The translations under genes and the position numbers were made by a program. From Wolfiporia cocos (lineage: Eukaryota > Basidiomycota > Agaricomycetes > Polyporales > Phaeolaceae): a DNA stretch of 64,000 nucleotides. The notes under the pieces are model-generated. The model did not search any database, was not told the origin of the DNA, and saw nothing but the letters and a program-made list of their open reading frames with translations. This document shows, in pieces, positions 25,915 through 36,362 of the stretch; positions within the stretch are counted from its first letter, which is position 1; every line of letters starts with the position of its first letter. Location of the stretch: assembly GCA_029448655.1 (NCBI GenBank), contig JACCLO010000006.1:1674001-1738000 (forward strand), in the 5' to 3' direction.

Positions 25915-25995
25915 TGCGCAAAACGCGAGCGACACGCGAGCGACACGCTAGCGGCACGCGAGCGCCTACGGCGCGAGCTCCCCTTACTTTATGGA

Positions 25996-26279
25996 CTAGC
26001 TTAATTACTTGTGGCTTCGCCACAATTTTGTATTTCTAGGAGTTATCATATATCTCTGCCCGCTCAGCCACTCCTCCACCTCGCTGACGCTCGGCCTCGT
26101 CGTCGCTTCGCTTGTAATACCTTTGCAACCGGCACGCGCGCCTTGCAGGCGCCGGCGCGCACTCGACGGGCGCCCTACAGGCGCCGCCACGCGGCAAACG
26201 TGCTCGCCATGTGCGATTCTCGTGCGCGACACGCTAGCGACACGCGACGGCTCCCACGCGAGCTCCCATTACTCTTAGA
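25996..26279 (-). mobile_element. Helitron-like element, short unit 3 (284 bp)
   Basis: It has the same length as unit 1 and is nearly identical to it (two substitutions, near 26047 and 26225). The same TC 5' end, hairpin and CTAG 3' end are present. It abuts units 2 and 4 directly. Confidence 0.75.
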
Positions 26280-26608
26280 CTAGGTTAATTACCCGTGGCT
26301 TCGCCACGGTCACACTGCTTTTTCCACTTCAATATATTATTCCAATCCATGTGTCCCTATTTCAGATGATCAGGGGTTTTTTTAAGTTACCTGTGGATCC
26401 CCCATGAATTTCCTGTGCATTACCCATGGCTTCCCCAACTTCCCTCTTTTGTCTCTTGTCTCTGCCTGCTCAGCCACTTCTGACACCTCGCTGATCCTCG
26501 GTCTCATCGTCGCTTCGCTTGTAATACTGTGTAATGTGGTGTCAAAATGTTCTTCATTTTTTGCAATCTTTTGGCAGGCATCTACAGCACAGGCCATTTA
26601 TGTTACAA

Positions 26609-27231
26609 AAATCCCCGTGGCAGGGCACAAATCCCCATAGCATGGGACACAAACCCCCATGGTGCAGGGTACAAATCCCCGTGGTGCAGGATATTTACAT
26701 TACAAAAATCCCTGTGGCATGGGGCACAAATCCCCATGGTGTGCAGTACAAATCCCTGTGGCATGCAGTACAAATCCCCGTGGTGTGGGGTACTTACATT
26801 ACAAAAATCCCCGTGGCACAGGGCACAAATCCCTGTGGCACAGAGCACAATTCCCCGTGGCATGGGGTGCAAATCCCCATGGTGTGGGGTACAAATCCCT
26901 GTGGCATGGGGCACAAATCCCCGTGGTGTGGGGTATTTACATTACAAAAATCCCCATGATGTGGGGCACAAATCCCCATGGCACGGGGCACAAATCCCTG
27001 TGGCATGGGCCACAAACCCCCATGGCAAGGGCCACAAATCCCCGTGGTGTGGGGCACGAATCCCCGTGGTGTGGGGCACGAATCCCCGTGGCATGGGGCA
27101 CGAATCCCCGTGGCATGGGGCACGAATCCCCGTGGCATGGGGCATGAATCCCCGTGGCATGGGGCACGAATCCCCGTGGCATGGGGCACGAATCCCCGTG
27201 GCATGGGGCACGAATCCCCGTGGTGCGGGGC
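26609..27231. repeat. 22-bp hairpin minisatellite, second array
   Basis: Roughly 28 copies of the same 22-bp unit as the first array. The right part (27040-27231) is homogeneous, with CACGAATCCCCGTGGCATGGGG repeated almost perfectly apart from a few substitutions; the left part is degenerate and broken by TTTACATTACAAAAA spacers. Confidence 0.88.
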
Positions 27232-27339
27232 AGGAACAGCGCGCGCGCCTTGCAGGCGCCGGGCGTGGGAATCCACCGGCCAACTCCGCGGATGGCAGGC
27301 GCCCTATCTAATGGGAGCAGGAGGAGGATCAACGACGTG

Positions 27340-27372
27340 CATGGACGCCACGCGGCAAACGTGGCGTCCATG
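27340..27372. repeat. 13-bp perfect inverted repeat, 7-nt loop (second copy)
   Basis: Same palindrome and loop as at 25882-25914, inside long unit 4. Confidence 0.85.
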
Positions 27373-27496
27373 TGCGCAAAACGTGCGCTGAACGTGCGCA
27401 AAACGCGAGCGACACGCGAGCGACACGCTAGCTGCACGCTAGCTGCACGCTAGCGACACGCAAGCGCCTACGGCGCGAGCTCCCATTACTTATAGA

Positions 27497-28256
27497 TGGT
27501 CGGTGCGATTTTAGGACACACTAATGTTTCTTTGATGAGGATAGCTGCCACCGCGCTGGACTATTCATGTCGGCTGCATTACGTAGGTCTGCAAGTGCAA
27601 GTCTGCGCCCCGGTACGAACATCGGACTTCATCGCGTCGATCGGTTGGAAGATGAGACGACTGAACCACTTACACGAATACTCCGACGAGCTCAAGCGGC
27701 TGCTTAGTAGTATTACGTTGCCAGATAATCGCATACCTGATCCAACATCCATCACCTCACTACGACTTGGTAAGTGTACGGCATATAGTCGGAGATACGA
27801 TACCTCCGTAGCACAGCCTCGATTGCATCTCGACTACCCGGAACACGTTCAAAACAGTGCGGTTGTACGAATGCATCTTTGGGGAAACTACATGCAAGCC
27901 AATAGTGCGGGTCAGAGAAGCTCGTACCGGTCCGTCCCCGTCGGACACGCTTCATACCACCTTCTACGACGGTCCTAAACAGGTATGCTGACCATGCCCA
28001 GCGCAGCCATCAATACATTTGCAGTGTGTGAGCTGTTGTTCCACGCACAGCCGCTGACGTCGCATTTCGCGCGATCGCCGTCGATCGTTCGCAAATACAC
28101 TTAACTCCAAAATATCTCCGACTCCAGAGTTTTTGGATCCACGGAGGAAAATTTACTTCCTCTGGCTGCGTTGTTGATTTTATATAGAACGAGGACGATG
28201 TACCGCAATGTTCAGTACGCCACTGACATTGCCTTCGCCTACCATTAACACTCATC
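27497..28256. promoter_or_regulatory. 5' flank of A-T-R copy 1
   Basis: No gene. Bases 27933-27946 (CGTCCCCGTCGGAC) recur upstream of the A-T-R stub (34815-34828) and, with one change, upstream of copy 2 (44304-44317). A TATA-like TATATA lies at 28181, 76 nt before the ATG. Sequence from about 28060 onward is homologous to 35520-35716. Confidence 0.5.
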
Positions 28257-31200
28257 ATGCCTCAACCTGCTCGTAAACTTCTGCCTTCTTATCCTCGCAA
28301 TCAGGGAATCTCTAGCCCTACGTTCCGCCAACCCCCGCTTGACGGATCCTTGACACTTCCAGAATTGTATGAGTGGCATGCTGAACATTCGCCAGACCGT
28401 AGTCTGTTCGTATACGCAGATGACGACGACAAGGTGCATCACATTACCTGGAGGCAAGCAGCTGGCGCCGTACGCACAAGCGCAAGATCCATCAGAGAGC
28501 GCGTAGGCTGGACGCCTGACTCGCGACAATTACCGGTCGTGGCCGTCCTTGCAGCTTCCGGTAGGCAGTCTGAATGATTCGCGTGAAACGTACTAGACAA
28601 GACGTCCTTAGATTCCATCCCTTACTCAGCGATGACCATTGGTCTGATGCGTGCTGGATATGTCGCTTTCCTTCTTTCTACACGCAATTCGCCTGCTGCC
28701 ACAGCGCACCTTCTCAACAAGGTTGGCGTTAGGCATGTGTTTGTCGGACAAGAACAGTCCACGCTGGATTTGATCAAGGAAGCCCTGGATCTTATGAAGG
28801 CTCATGACCCGTCTGTTGCCTTGCCGGAGACCTCGCCTATGCCAGTATACGAGGAGCTGTACCTTCCGTCTGAGCTATGTCCTCTTAACGAAGACTTACC
28901 ATACGAGTTCAAGGGATCTGATGCACCAACTCTGGTTTTGCATTCTTCCGGTGCGTAATAACCGTGACGTCTCCATGCCTATTCTGATGACCATATTACA
29001 GGCTCAACGGCTTTTCCTAAGCCGATTCTCATGACGAACTATCGCTTGAACGAGATTCTCGTTACCCCCTGCTACGGGGAGCGCGACCTGGCAGAACAAA
29101 TACTGTCGCTCCATACCACACCTATGTTCCATGCAATGGGCGTAATGGTCTCAATGTGGGCGGTACGTGCTCATCATCGTGGATCGCGTGCGGCTCTGAC
29201 GATCTGATCCTGCGTAGGTGTCAGCGGGGTTGATCTTCGCTGTATTTGCACCGAGATCGCCTCCACCTGTGGCAACACCTGACGCGGTCATTCACGCTGC
29301 GCAAGCAACGGACTGTGATATAATTCTTTCTGTGCCGTCGACGATTGAGGTTTGTGCGGGTACTTCCCAAGATTTACCAGCCTAACCAACACCTATACAG
29401 GCTTGGTCCCGGGACCCTAGCTACGTCAGATGGCTTGCCACCCGCACTGGAGTTGTACGTGAACTCAGCCAACGGCCTGTGCGCTCTTAATTTAATTTTG
29501 TAAACCCCTTACAGTCTTATGGTGGCGGCCCTCTGAACAAGGAAGTTGGAGACTATCTAGTATCACATGGCGTGTCCATCTTCAACCTTTATGGATCGTG
29601 AGCATTATGCGCACTGATTCCTATCCGAATCTGACAATCATGTTCTTGCAGAACGGAATGCGCAGTATTGAACGTATTCTTGCCTGGTAAGCATTGCACC
29701 CACACAAATATCCTTCGGGAGCATATCGTCTGATTCCCCGGTTCAGCGGAGGTTGACAAGGATTGGGAATACTTCCAGCTTGCCAAAAACATCGATGCCA
29801 GGTTGATACCTCACGGTGATAACGCGTATGAATTCGTGGTGCTGGTGAGCACAACTAACTGAAACGACACGATCTATCGACTCAGATGTTTTACAGATGA
29901 ATGAGCTGGTCACGCCGAGTGTCTTGAACACTCAGATCGATGGAGTGGACGGCTATGACACCTCCGATCTCCTTCAGCCACATCCCACAAGGCCTGGGCA
30001 CTACAAGATCTTGGGCAGAGCTGATGATCAAATCATGCACAGTACCGGAGAGAAGGTGATATCTCTGTGCCAACTTCAGTCATAGTGGATCTACTAACCC
30101 AAGTTACGTATCAAGACAAATCCAGGCCCTCTTGGTGCGTATCGGTGAAGGTATAGGTATCAATGCGCAAATCGCTGAACACCTAAGCAGAGACAATGAT
30201 GAATCAGGATCCTCATGTGAATGCATCTGTCATGTTTGGGCGTGGACAGTTCCAAGCTGGTATCACAAGACGCGCTGCGGACCCAATGCAACGTGCTTAT
30301 GAGTGGCATAATAGCCACTCCCCCAAAAGGGCTACGATAACAGCTCATGCTGCTATCGAGGGTCCAGCTATATCTGCAGTTCATATTCCCACGCTCGGCG
30401 CCTATTAGACACTCTATGGTGTAGGCCATGTATGCCGGCGCCACGTACGGGTAATGTACCCTAGTTATTGCTCCGTAACGTCTATGATATTATGCTTTCG
30501 CATTATCTGTGACATTACCCCCACTTCAAGGATTAACCGTCTCTGGTTAAGGAGATAACTTAGGCTGCATCAAGCCGCCCCCGGTACTAAGTATCACTTC
30601 TACTATGCTTTGTCATTGTGCCTGGTGAAGGGTACCCCCAATCCCTTATACCATTTGGCTTATGACGTGTGTGCCAACCTCTTGAAGGCCCGACTTACAC
30701 CCTGGATTTTGGGTGCGGGTTAAGGCTATTTAATAGTAGTTTTTTACCACGCAAGCTTTGACCAATCTTATCCCCTGATACCTTACGGTTATAGAGGGGC
30801 CCCATGATACAGGGGGTCACGTGGTGGGTACTTTTCCCTCAGCCGCCAGTGGTTCGGAAGCGCCCCAGGCAGTGGAAATATTTGCCACCACCCAGGTTCG
30901 AACCGGCGACCGGGTGAGCTGTTATTATATCACAAGACGCGCTGCGGACCCAATGCAACGTGCTTATGAGTGGCATAATAGCCACTCCCCCAAAAGGGCT
31001 ACGATAACAGCTCATGCTGCTATCGAGGGTCCAGCTATATCTGCAGTTCATATTCCCACGCTCGGCGCCTATTAGACACTCTATGGTGTAGGCCATGTAT
31101 GCCGGCGCCACGTACGGGTAATGTACCCTAGTTATTGCTCCGTAACGTCTATGATATTATGCTTTCGCATTATCTGTGACAGCTGGGATACTCGTCGATC

Positions 31201-33455
31201 CTAAACCTGAGTTCAGGTTCGACCCTTCTGATGAGGCTCGCCTCGCAGAGTTCAGGAACAAGATATGGTACGTCTTGATCTAATGACGTTATTTCTCTTG
31301 CAATTGAGCATGACTTTCCAAAGGCCGACCATCGAGAGAATGAATGCGTATGCTCCGCAGCACTCCAGGTTGTTTAAGGAGGTATGTACCAACACTAAGA
31401 GTGCACATAAGTATGCGATGTAATTTACTCTTCGCAGATGATCATTGTTTCGAAGCCGTCGAAGCCGTTCACGTACACCGCCAAGGGGACTGTCCGCCGT
31501 GGCGCTGTGACAAGCGAGTACGAGGACGAGGTAAACCAGTTGTACGAGACTGTAAAATCGAGCGCGCAGTCTAGCGTTCCTCCACCATCGAAATGGGACA
31601 TTGCCAGCACTACCGGTTACATTAGGGACATCATCCACAAAGCGCTCATGCGCCCCGTCACGGATGACGACGATCTCTTCCAGCACGGATGCGATAGGTA
31701 CGGCGAATAATGCTATGCGCTACATCCTACTTACAACTCGTGTCCCCACGCAGTCTGCAAGCGACTAACATCCGCAATACTGTACTGCATGCATTGAGAG
31801 AATCGTCATTCACCGACACCCGTAAGATTGTCGGTAACTTCGTTTACGATCATCCTACCATCTCCAAGCTTGGTGCATATGTCGCATCCCTGGCGGCAGG
31901 CCAGCACACGGAGAGCGGCTCAGCGATCAACGTTACGGAACGTGTCGCGGCCATGCATGCTATGGTGGAGAAGTACACGAAGGATTTCCCTGTTCGACTC
32001 TCTGATGATAGTACTGTCTCCGTGGCGTCGGACGGTGATGTGGTCCTGCTCACGGGCTCAACTGGTGGCTTGGGCTGCCACTTACTTGCGCAGCTGGTCT
32101 CGAGTCCCGAAATTGCGCGCATATATGCGTTGAACCGGCCATCAAGGGGGCGCCTGTTGTCTGACAGACAGCGGTCTGCGTTGGTCGAGCGTGGGCTCGA
32201 CGCGGAACTCGTTGATTCCGAGAAGGTCGTATTGCTGGAAGGCGAGCTCACCAAGTCGAGCTGGGGATTGCCGGAGGATACCTACGACGAGGTTTGCTAT
32301 CCTTGCTCTAGGCATATCAGGATGCTGACCCATGGCCTCACAGATTCACCGCTCTGTGACCCATATCATTCATAATGGTACGATCATCAATATGTGTTCT
32401 CGCAAGCTCATTCTGAGTCTAATCCAGCCTGGCGCGTCGACTTCGTGATCAATCTATCGTCCTTCGAGGATAGCGTGCACGGTCTACGCAAATTGATCGA
32501 CTTCGCACTCACTTCGCCGCTGAAGATCGCTCCTCGTGTTGCATTCACAAGCTCAATCGGTATCTATCAGAGTAAGCATCCCGCCCATAGTCACTTACTG
32601 ATCGTACTCATAAAGTTATACAGACTCTCCATGCGATATCGTCTTCTCAGAGGCCCCAGTTAGCCCTGAGCTGCCGGTCGGCACTGGATATGCCGAGTCA
32701 AAGTGGGTTTCCGAGCAAATCCTTTACGATACTGCGGCCAGAACTCCGCTCAAGGCGCTCGTTATCCGAGTTGGCCAGATCTGTGGCGGTCTTGACGGGG
32801 CGTGGAACGCACACGAGTGGCTCCCCACCCTCGTCCAAAGCGCGCCAAAGCTTGGCTGTTTCCCAGATGACTCTAAGGTGTGCCTCGCTGTACGTTATTT
32901 GAATAAAAAGCTGACCATACACGGCCCCTGCAGAGCGTCGATTGGGTCCCAATCGAGATTGCTGCTAGCGCCGTCATCGATTTCCGCAAGGTGTCGGGAA
33001 TCGTACATCTCGTGCACCCGCGTCCGACGGCATGGCACACGCTCGCGCGCGCGATCGCCGACATATTCACCGTTACACTCGTACCCTATGAGCAGTGGCT
33101 TGCCGCCCTCGAGCGCGCAGCTGCAGCTACCGACCCGAGTGCGGCGCAAGACGGGAAGGGGAACGCGACCCTACGCGCGCTGAGTCTGCTGGACTTCTTT
33201 CGTGGGGTGGGCGCGAAGCTCGAAACGGGACGTCGTGCGATGGGCTTACCGGAGCTCGAGGTCACGCACGCAGTGCAGGTGTCGCCTACATTAGCGGATC
33301 CCGCTCTCCGACGGCTGTGCGAGGAGGACGTGACAAGGTGGATTGCGTACTGGGAGAGAGTGAGGCTTTTTGCTTGCTGGGAAGGCGTAAAGAGGATACA
33401 TGGCCTTGTATCTACAAGATACTACTCTATGAAACAGAGAGTGGTTGGCTCCTGA
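28257..33455 (+). pseudogene. A-T-R adenylate-forming reductase (NRPS-like), copy 1, broken by an LTR-type insertion
   Basis: The layout is the same as copy 2: adenylation domain (HSSGSTAFPKP, YGSTECAV, GRADDQIMHSTGEK), carrier domain (DDDLFQHGCDSLQA) and a C-terminal NAD(P)-dependent reductase (VLLTGSTGGLG, GYAESKW). All introns up to and after the insertion keep frame. A 921-bp element (30261-31181) interrupts the exon within FGRGQFQAG and brings a stop after about 46 codons. The 5-bp duplication GCTGG borders it, and the exon reads through correctly on either side. No other disabling change was seen, so loss of function looks recent. The C-terminus is extended by about 20 residues beyond the paralogue end (GVKRIHGLVSTRYYSMKQ). 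The carrier Ser codon is split by an intron. Confidence 0.85.
30261..31181 (-). mobile_element. Miniature LTR-type (TRIM-like) element with identical 254-bp terminal repeats
   Basis: 30261-30514 and 30928-31181 are identical direct repeats around a 413-bp interior. The element is flanked by GCTGG (30256-30260 and 31182-31186), a 5-bp target duplication. On the minus strand each repeat starts TGTCAC and ends GTGATA, and a purine-rich GTGGGGGTAA precedes the 3' repeat, as expected of a polypurine tract. Just inside the 5' repeat lies CGGTTCGAACC, a tRNA T-loop/B-box-like sequence. No protein is encoded. Zero differences between repeats indicate a recent insertion. Confidence 0.78.
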
Positions 33456-34188
33456 GGCTACAACAGTGTTTGGAAGTAGCAATCTTTGCCCATGCCGGTC
33501 CCGAGTCCTTGTTGAGAAAACAATTTAACGACTCAAATTGAGTTCCCTTGCTTGGATCAGGTTGGAATTGCCATACCACGCATTACATACCCTGCGACCT
33601 ACTACATCGAAACAAAATTCATTGTACTTTCAGAAGCACTGCCAGGTTCACCATGCCCCTGCCCTGCAATTCTCAGTGCGACGAAATCTAAATTGGGCCG
33701 ATAAGGATTCACCAGGGTCATAAAATCAACAGAAAACACAACAGCTTGATATAGTGCATAATGCACAATGGTTGACCCTTGAATAGCAAGAGCAAGCTAT
33801 CTGGATGTGAACATCGCTGACGGGACGTCTCGAAGACGCCGCGCCACACACGTGCCTACCGCTGTATTTCGCTGTTACACTGCTCATTCGCTTGCCAACC
33901 ACCATGTGAGCCGCACGAATGGAATGCGTATCATAGCGCACGGGAAGCCGACAGCATGAGAGAAGGAGTACCGACGATGTGAACTTATGTGTTTGTGTTG
34001 CGACGATCGTCGATCATCGATCATATCAGCATGCAGTGATAGGTGCAACGACTTCCACTAACCGTACGTCGATCATGAACCTATTTCATAGGGCTGGTCA
34101 TAGCAACTGTCTTTACAGTATATGCGAAGCTCACTTGGCGCCAGGGATCACAGTGAGCTGGTACAGAAATCCCAAGTTTCCTTCTAAA
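33456..34188. other. Intergenic region
   Basis: Nothing supported here apart from the 3' flank of A-T-R copy 1. Confidence 0.4.
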
Positions 34189-34615
34189 TAGAGGTGATTT
34201 GTTTTAGATAATTATGACTGTGGCACCAGATTTTTGAGCTCTACTGCCAAATTTTTGAGAGGGAGCGGCGGAGCGTAGTCATTGACACCATAGATCTAAG
34301 CATTGCATCGGATCCCAATTGGCCTGTGTGAGACTCGCACGTTCAGACCCTGCTTTCTGGAATGTTACTTGGGGACGGGAGTAACTCTGAGACCATTCAT
34401 GCTGCCTAGATGATGCTGGAGAATCAAGCTCAAGCTGGAGTCAAGACATAAGTTTTAGAGGTAGTGTTTTGGCACTGGACTTGCGGCTGACTAGCAAAAC
34501 ATTCTGAGACTAGCGCCGTAGGGTATTTATACTCCACAACTCCTTGTTCTCACAATTTTGCTCCATCTCGGATAAAGCCGAGTCATTAGTAATTATCAAC
34601 AACAAATCACCTCTA
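34189..34615. mobile_element. MITE of Tc1/mariner type (427 bp, TA ends)
   Basis: Terminal inverted repeats TAGAGGTGATTTGTT (34189-34203) and its complement (34601-34615), extended imperfectly to about 30 bp (GATAATTA, TGACT). Outermost bases are TA on both sides, consistent with a TA target duplication. No coding capacity. Its left interior (34213-34300) has an inverted relative at 51150-51235. Confidence 0.65.
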
Positions 34616-35716
34616 ATGACGAAGGTGCGTACGTTTGCGCGGTTTATGTGCACTCTGTCGGGCTTCAAAGCTTCAAACTTCATGACGGGCATACACCTTG
34701 CGATAAGCGTGCCAAATCAGTTAAAGAAGAGAGCTGATGAAGTCAGGCGACTGTCTTACTGCGTCACGCCACCAGATGGACGATACATAAGTTCTGCATT
34801 GGCCGCATCGGTCGCGTCCCCGTCGGACGCGCAGCGCATCACCTCCGCTTTGCGAAGGTCCTAGAATGGAATGTCGGCCATGTATTCCGCAGTATTGCAT
34901 GCGCTCTATAGCTACTGTATGTCATGTGTTGATCAATATACCATTCGCATTAATTCGCTGTTGGGCATCATATTATTAGACTCCCAGTGCTGCAACGACC
35001 CTTTGTATTTCGGCTTATTCTCAGCGATGACTGGGCCTACGACCCTGAAACTTGGTATGACAGTAGAATGAGCTATTCTCTACCAGCTTTTGATTTTTAC
35101 GTGAAGAGTGTGAGCTCTAGAGAGACGTATATTAATATTTCCGGAGTTGCAAAGAAAGTTACATCGGATCACGTCAGCATATTCAACCTCGGCATTGACA
35201 GCCCGGCGACAGATTTTGACCGGAGCTCGAATCCTGTAGTGCGAGTGGCTGGAGCTGTCACGCTTCTCCACGCCCAAAGTTGCAATTTTGCTTTACAGAA
35301 ATCGAGATACAGGGAAATCGGGTATGTGAGCGTAGTATATATGTGGGCGTGAATGAATTTCCGCACGTCAGTTCTTGTCGCCAGTCGATATTCCTCCCTT
35401 ATCGATGAGTAGAAACGTCACGGTATTGATGGAGCCACTCCTGGGTCTGACTATACAGAATAGTTTAAGAGATGCTAATACGTGGTTTTGATTTGTCACG
35501 AAATCGGGGTTTTGCAACTCCCCTCATTTGATAGTCCCACGCGATCTCCGTCGATCGGTTGCAAACAGGCTACGCTTAGTCTCAAGGCATTTTGCGTCGG
35601 TATCTCCATTTATATGTTCTGTCGGGCTGCATGTCTGATTCTATAAAAATGGGAACGATGCACCGTGATCCTCAAAGCTTGAAAATCATTGCTTTTTGCC
35701 GCACTCTCGATTAACA
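34616..35716. promoter_or_regulatory. 5' flank of a truncated A-T-R gene
   Basis: Bases 35520-35716 are homologous to the region upstream of copy 1 (shared GCGATC-CCGTCGATCG-TTGCAAA and TATA region). TATAAAAA sits at 35642, 75 nt before the ATG at 35717. Bases 34813-34831 form a 7-bp inverted repeat (CGCGTCC / GGACGCG) over the shared 14-mer. Confidence 0.5.
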
Positions 35717-35740
35717 ATGTCTCAACCTGCTCGTCGACTC
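35717..35740 (+). pseudogene. A-T-R gene stub: start codon and seven further codons only
   Basis: The stub reads MSQPARRL, against MPQPARKL of copy 1, then is cut by a GC-rich element at 35741. Sequence to the right of that element does not continue the gene, so a deletion accompanied or followed the insertion. Confidence 0.7.
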
Positions 35741-36362
35741 TAGTGATGTGCCAGGCCCGGCTTTGGGCCATGAGCCGGGCTGGGCCAGGCCCTACTTAGG
35801 CCGGGCCGAGCCGGGCTTTACACCACGGCTTGAGACGGCCCAGGGCCCGTCTTGTGTCTCAGGGCGAGCCGGGCCAAGCCGTGGGCCCCCGGCCTGAAAG
35901 CTCTGATGGATAAAATGTCTAGTAATTATAATATAGCACCGTATATGATAGCAGTTTTCCGGGTTCCAATGTAATACCTTCAATTTAAGCTATGGGATAG
36001 TCCCATGGGTTGGATCCTTGGTGTTGAAACCTGTCGCACACCTTTGGGCGCCTATACGATACCCCATTTGGTAGGCGCGCCACAGAACGCCGTGCCGATG
36101 AAAGGTTGATTTCACACTATATTATTGAAGATATCAAAGCTCTGTTTTGTCAGGGAATAGTTGGAAAAAGTATATCATAAAATTATGAGGCTACAGTAAT
36201 AATTATCCTCACAGTGCCAGGCCCCGGGCAAGCCCCGGCTTAGGCCGGGCCAAGCCGTGGGCCGTCAGTGGGGGCCCGGCTTCAGGTTTTGAAAAGCCAA
36301 GGCCGTACAAAGCCGGGCCAAAGCCGGGGGCTTTTAGGCCGGGCCGGGCCGGCACATCACTA
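35741..36362. mobile_element. GC-rich hAT-like MITE with GGCCCGG subterminal repeats (622 bp)
   Basis: Perfect 12-bp terminal inverted repeats TAGTGATGTGCC / GGCACATCACTA. The first and last 150 bp are packed with GGCCCGGC/GCCGGGCC repeats around an AT-rich core without coding capacity. No matching 8-bp flanks were found, so the family assignment rests on the ends alone. Confidence 0.6.

Larger units (their letters stand above)
25241..25995 (-). mobile_element. Helitron-like element, long unit 2 (755 bp)
   Basis: It shares the 3' CTAG plus 9-nt spacer plus hairpin (25254-25270), and on the minus strand starts TCCATAAAGTAAGGGGAGCT. Its end abuts unit 1 without any intervening base. The interior holds a 22-bp minisatellite and a 13-bp inverted repeat. 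No coding capacity. Confidence 0.72.
26280..27496 (-). mobile_element. Helitron-like element, long unit 4 (1217 bp)
   Basis: It ends in CTAG on the minus strand (+ 26280-26283) and starts TCTATAAGTAATGGGAGCTC (+ end 27496). The base before TC on that strand is A, as expected at a Helitron A|T target. Its hairpin (26293-26309) has CC/GG outer pairs instead of TT/AA. The 3' third differs from unit 2, and it carries the larger minisatellite. Confidence 0.75.

Noticed and set aside
26609..27231. CRISPR-like array
   Set aside because: The repeats are contiguous 22-mers without unique spacers, in a eukaryotic genome.
25332..27437. Several long open frames on both strands encoding a 22-residue repeat (TNPRGMGHESPWHG-like and reverse-strand CPMPRGFVPHATG-like)
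   Set aside because: They follow from a 22-bp tandem repeat that happens to lack stops in any frame; all frames give the same peptide shifted, and the sequence lies inside non-coding Helitron-like units.
30880..30970. tRNA gene on the minus strand
   Set aside because: A strong T-loop/B-box (GGTTCGAACC) is present, but no complete acceptor stem and anticodon arm can be folded; it fits a primer-binding or tRNA-derived part of the LTR-type element.
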